NCBI GenBank assembly: GCA_020056205.1
Contig: JAGVIF010000130.1
Location: 1-7,114, forward strand
DNA: 7,114 nucleotides
Direction of reading: 5' to 3'
DNA from: Lentisphaeria bacterium
GTDB lineage: Bacteria > Verrucomicrobiota > Lentisphaeria > Victivallales > GWF2-50-93
The position numbers and the translations under genes are program-made. How positions within the stretch are numbered: position 1 is the first letter of the stretch; every line of letters starts with the position of its first letter. The notes under the pieces were generated by a model that had not been told where the DNA came from, ran no database searches, and was given only the letters and a program-made list of their open reading frames with translations. Below, piece after piece: positions 4,803-7,114 of this stretch.

Positions 4803-6047
4803 TTATTCGTCAAATTTTTTGACGATCAGAGATGAATTTATTCCGAGCATTCCGAACGAGTTGTTGAGGATGAATTTGATTTCAGAGGGGGAGCGGATCG
4901 CCTTTTCCCCGGCGAGGAGACCCGGCAGTTCGCATTCGGGGTCGAGCTTGTCTATGTTATGGCAGGGATGAATTATTCCGTCGGAGAAAGACGGTATATT
5001 CGCGGCCAGTTCAAGCGCGCCGGCCGCGCCCATGGCGTGCCCGATGAAACCCTTGGTATTGTTCACAAACGGATGCTTTTTTGCCGCTGAGAATACTTTC
5101 CTGACAGCCTCGCATTCCTGGATGTCGCCGGCCTTAGTCGCCGTCGCGTGGGTGTTTATCAGGCTTATGTCTTCGGGAGATATGCCGGAATTTTTTATTG
5201 CCAGCGCCATGCATTCGGCCTGTCGTTCCGGATTAGGCAGGACATAGCTCGTCCCGTCCGAATTGTTCGCCCAGCCCGCGATTTCCGCATAAATCCGCGC
5301 ATTTCTTTTTTTTGCGTCGCTCAAACGCTCGAGAATGAATGCGGCGCCGCCTTCCGATACGACGATTCCGTTTCGTCCGATGTCAAACGGACGGCTTGCC
5401 TTGTTAGCATCCTCATGCCATGCAAGGGCGTTTTGGCTCTTGAATCCGGCGAAAATTCCGAAAGTATGTATGCTTTCCGACACTCCGCCGGCAATCGCAA
5501 TATCCACTTCGCCAAGAAGAAGTTGTTGCGCTCCCTGTATTATTCCCATGTTGCCGGCGGCGCACGCCGCTCCGATGCAATAGTGAGGGCCGGTGATGCC
5601 CGTATTGACCGTTATTTCGCCGGCCGGATTGTTTGCGACTGTTCTCGGATTGTGATAATGATTCCAGAAACGGACATCGTAATTATAATTTGCGATATTC
5701 GCAATTTCATTTTCCGTTTCCACATTTCCGTGCTCGGTGATGCCGATGTATGTTCCGATCCGTGATTTGTTCGACTCATTGACTTCTATCATAGAATCAA
5801 CAAGCGCCTCTTGTGCGCAGTATATTCCGATGGAACCGGCTCTCGTCCCCGCTCTGACTTCCTTCTTGTTTTGATATTTTGATGGATTGAATGAGCAGAC
5901 GCCGGCAATAACTTTTCCAATATATCTTAATTCTATAATCTGAAAACGGACGATTCCGGACAAAATATTCGCCCGAAATTCAGATGGATTGCCGCCGTTT
6001 GGCGCAGTCAATCCCATGCCCGTTATTACTATTCTATTCGTCTTCAT
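4803..6047 (-). CDS. Beta-ketoacyl-ACP synthase, FabF/KAS II-like
   Basis: This 414-residue protein has the length and motifs of a FabF-type condensing enzyme, which joins an acyl chain on the active-site cysteine to a malonyl-ACP extender. The N-terminus RIVITGMGLTAPNG is the family's first strand and loop. The catalytic residues are present: Cys162 in GAACAAGN, His300 in NTHATAT, Lys332 and His337 in TKGFIGHAMGAAGALE. Two motifs are unusual: HATAT in place of the common HGT(S/T)T, and FGMLGIN (399-404 region) in place of FGFGG.N near the C-terminus, where a gating loop sits in FabF. So it is likely active but specialised. The start is set by the first conserved strand, although the leader is pyrimidine-rich with no ribosome binding site. 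It is followed by an ACP gene and is divergent from acpS. No ketoreductase, dehydratase or acyltransferase is in view, so the product cannot be named. Confidence 0.9.
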   Translation of the reverse strand: MKTNRIVITGMGLTAPNGGNPSEFRANILSGIVRFQIIELRYIGKVIAGVCSFNPSKYQNKKEVRAGTRAGSIGIYCAQEALVDSMIEVNESNKSRIGTYIGITEHGNVETENEIANIANYNYDVRFWNHYHNPRTVANNPAGEITVNTGITGPHYCIGAACAAGNMGIIQGAQQLLLGEVDIAIAGGVSESIHTFGIFAGFKSQNALAWHEDANKASRPFDIGRNGIVVSEGGAAFILERLSDAKKRNARIYAEIAGWANNSDGTSYVLPNPERQAECMALAIKNSGISPEDISLINTHATATKAGDIQECEAVRKVFSAAKKHPFVNNTKGFIGHAMGAAGALELAANIPSFSDGIIHPCHNIDKLDPECELPGLLAGEKAIRSPSEIKFILNNSFGMLGINSSLIVKKFDE

Positions 6048-6122
6048 AAGGAAAAAAAATGACTTTGCTGTATATTATCCGATAGAAACGACAATCTAAA
6101 ACCAAAGGATGCTTTTTTCAAG
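6048..6122. promoter_or_regulatory. Divergent promoter region between the ketosynthase gene and acpS
   Basis: Only 75 bases separate the two divergent starts, so both promoters must lie here or inside the genes. TATATT (6071-6076) is a possible -10 box on the plus strand, and GATAAT (6079-6074 on the minus strand) is one for the ketosynthase. They overlap, so the two promoters may compete. No convincing -35 box was found on either strand. On the plus strand AAAGGA (6104-6109) is 13 bases from the acpS ATG, which is longer than usual. Confidence 0.4.
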
Positions 6123-6500
6123 ATGATTTGTGGAATAGGCGCTGATATTGTTCAAGTGGAGAGAATGAAAAATTTTCTCGGCAAACACGGAGAAGAAGGT
6201 CTTGACAGGATATTTTCCGAAGAGGAAATGCTTGCCGCTTCCAAAAAAACAGACAAAGTGATTTTCCTCGCCGGAAGATGGGCGGCGAAAGAGGCCGTAT
6301 CCAAGTCTCTCGGATGCGGAATCGGCTCGGAATGCTCATGGAACGATGTAACCGTCTCAAACAATGACCTCGGAGCGCCATTCGTCCAACTGAAAGGCAA
6401 CGCGCTCCTCAAATCCGGGAAGCTTGGAGTGAAAAATGTCCACATCAGCATAAGCCACGAAAAAGAATACGCCGTGGCGTTTGTAATATTGGAAAAATAA
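6123..6500 (+). CDS. acpS: Holo-[acyl-carrier-protein] synthase
   Basis: AcpS transfers the 4'-phosphopantetheine arm from coenzyme A to the conserved serine of acyl carrier proteins, turning apo-ACP into holo-ACP in the cytoplasm. The 125-residue length matches the family. The N-terminal motif GIGADIVQVERM holds the Mg-binding Asp8, and LAGRWAAKEAVSKSLG holds Glu57 and the CoA-binding Lys. The C-terminal VHISISHEKEYAVAFV is the family's conserved SHE strand. The upstream ribosome binding site (AAAGGA at 6104-6109) is weak or distant. Its stop is two bases before the nnr start, so the two are co-transcribed, an arrangement seen in many bacteria. It is divergent from a ketosynthase/ACP pair, whose ACP is a likely substrate in addition to the housekeeping ACP. 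Confidence 0.95.
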   Translation: MICGIGADIVQVERMKNFLGKHGEEGLDRIFSEEEMLAASKKTDKVIFLAGRWAAKEAVSKSLGCGIGSECSWNDVTVSNNDLGAPFVQLKGNALLKSGKLGVKNVHISISHEKEYAVAFVILEK

Positions 6501-6502
6501 CG

Positions 6503-7114
6503 ATGAAAGTTCTTGAAGCAAAACAAGTCAGGGAACTCGACCGCAGGACAATTGAAACTGCCGGAATACCGGGCTCTATCCTGATGGAAAGGGCGGGCAA
6601 AGGGGCAGTGCGCGAAATTCTCCGTTTCATAAAAAAAAGTGTCACGCGCGAAATCAGAAGCGTAATTATCGCAGCCGGAAAGGGGAATAACGGCGGCGAC
6701 GGTTATGCGCTTGCAAGGGCAATAGCCGAAGAAAGAAAAGATTTGAAAGTGGAAATATTTTCCATTTGTCCGCCGGAGGAACTCAAGGGCGACGCGGCAT
6801 TTCACGCGTCGCGCATCCCGTTGTCCGTCAAATGCGAATTTCGCAAAAAACTGTCGCCGTCGGATTTTCCGCGTGATTCTATTGTCATTGACGCCCTGCT
6901 TGGCATCGGCCTCTCCGGGCATCCCAGAGGCGAAACGGCAGAATGGATAAAAATCTTGAATGACAGCAAATTACCGGTTTTCTCTCTCGATATTCCATCC
7001 GGATTGGACAGCGATACGGGCAGGATATTTTGTCCCTGCGTCCACGCCGATATGACAATCACATTCGGCGTTCCCAAAAAAGGGCTTTTTATAAATGACG
7101 CCCTTCGGATGACA
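6503..7114 (+). CDS. nnr: NAD(P)H-hydrate epimerase domain (YjeF N-terminal), right-truncated
   Basis: This frame runs from an ATG at 6503 to the window edge with no stop, giving 204 residues. It has the YjeF N-terminal features: ELDRRTIETAGIPGSILMERAG, the glycine-rich GKGNNGGDGYALAR, the DALLGIGLSG strand-loop and SLDIPSGLDSDTG, then ADMTITFGVPKKG. This domain epimerises damaged hydrated NADH and NADPH between R and S forms, so that a dehydratase can restore the cofactor. In most bacteria the epimerase is fused to the ADP-dependent dehydratase (about 500 residues total, Nnr), but a stand-alone NnrE of about 220-240 residues is also possible, and the window ends too early to tell. The 2-base gap after acpS suggests translational coupling; the AcpS stop region (GGAAAA at 6491-6496) may serve as a weak ribosome binding site. 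Confidence 0.93.
   Translation, partial: MKVLEAKQVRELDRRTIETAGIPGSILMERAGKGAVREILRFIKKSVTREIRSVIIAAGKGNNGGDGYALARAIAEERKDLKVEIFSICPPEELKGDAAFHASRIPLSVKCEFRKKLSPSDFPRDSIVIDALLGIGLSGHPRGETAEWIKILNDSKLPVFSLDIPSGLDSDTGRIFCPCVHADMTITFGVPKKGLFINDALRMT

Noticed and set aside
5148..5765. Long plus-strand open frame of 205 codons
   Set aside because: It lies fully antisense to the ketosynthase, whose catalytic motifs are intact, has no family resemblance, and its composition looks like a mirror of that gene.
6152..6922. Long minus-strand open frame of 256 codons
   Set aside because: It is antisense to both acpS and nnr, which have clear motifs. The Phe/Arg/Ser-rich product matches no family I know.

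Overview
The window is a mid-GC bacterial chromosome segment with eight recognisable genes, two of them cut by the window edges. Several traits suggest a Gram-negative member of the PVC group, most like Lentisphaerae or Kiritimatiellae: paired URO-D-fold proteins next to a zinc-less MDR dehydrogenase and an AraC regulator, an exported TlpA-like thioredoxin with a long helical tail, and intergenic DNA built from recurring short words. This assignment rests on gene style alone and is an inference. No rRNA, tRNA, CRISPR array, transposase or phage gene was seen.

Region 1 (1-2557) is a minus-strand catabolic-looking cluster. Reading leftwards it holds a very short URO-D-like gene (2416-2060), then after 29 bases an MDR oxidoreductase (2030-984), then a 452-base non-coding gap with word-like repeats and a hairpin (983-532), then the N-terminal half of a second URO-D-family protein that leaves the window at base 1. 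A divergent AraC-family regulator (2558-3322, plus) shares a 141-base intergenic region that contains interleaved inverted repeats and probably controls the cluster.

Region 2 (3323-4482) holds an exported TlpA/ResA-like thioredoxin-fold protein (4306-3332, minus), convergent with the AraC gene. A 176-base gap behind it carries a second copy of the mosaic repeat seen in region 1.

Region 3 (4483-7114) is an acyl-carrier module. On the minus strand a FabF-like ketosynthase (6047-4803) is followed by a discrete acyl carrier protein (4734-4483). Divergent on the plus strand are acpS (6123-6500), whose product makes ACPs active, and nnr/nnrE (from 6503), which encodes the NAD(P)HX epimerase domain and runs off the right edge. 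The ketosynthase and ACP look like a dedicated pair, and AcpS would supply the ACP's phosphopantetheine arm.

The points most worth a second look are the shared mosaic repeat (674-797 and 4329-4460), the 118-residue URO-D relic or mini-protein, the operator-like repeats at 2454-2489, and the divergent ketosynthase/ACP - acpS arrangement. I do not see clear evidence of a wholly new defence or mobile system here.
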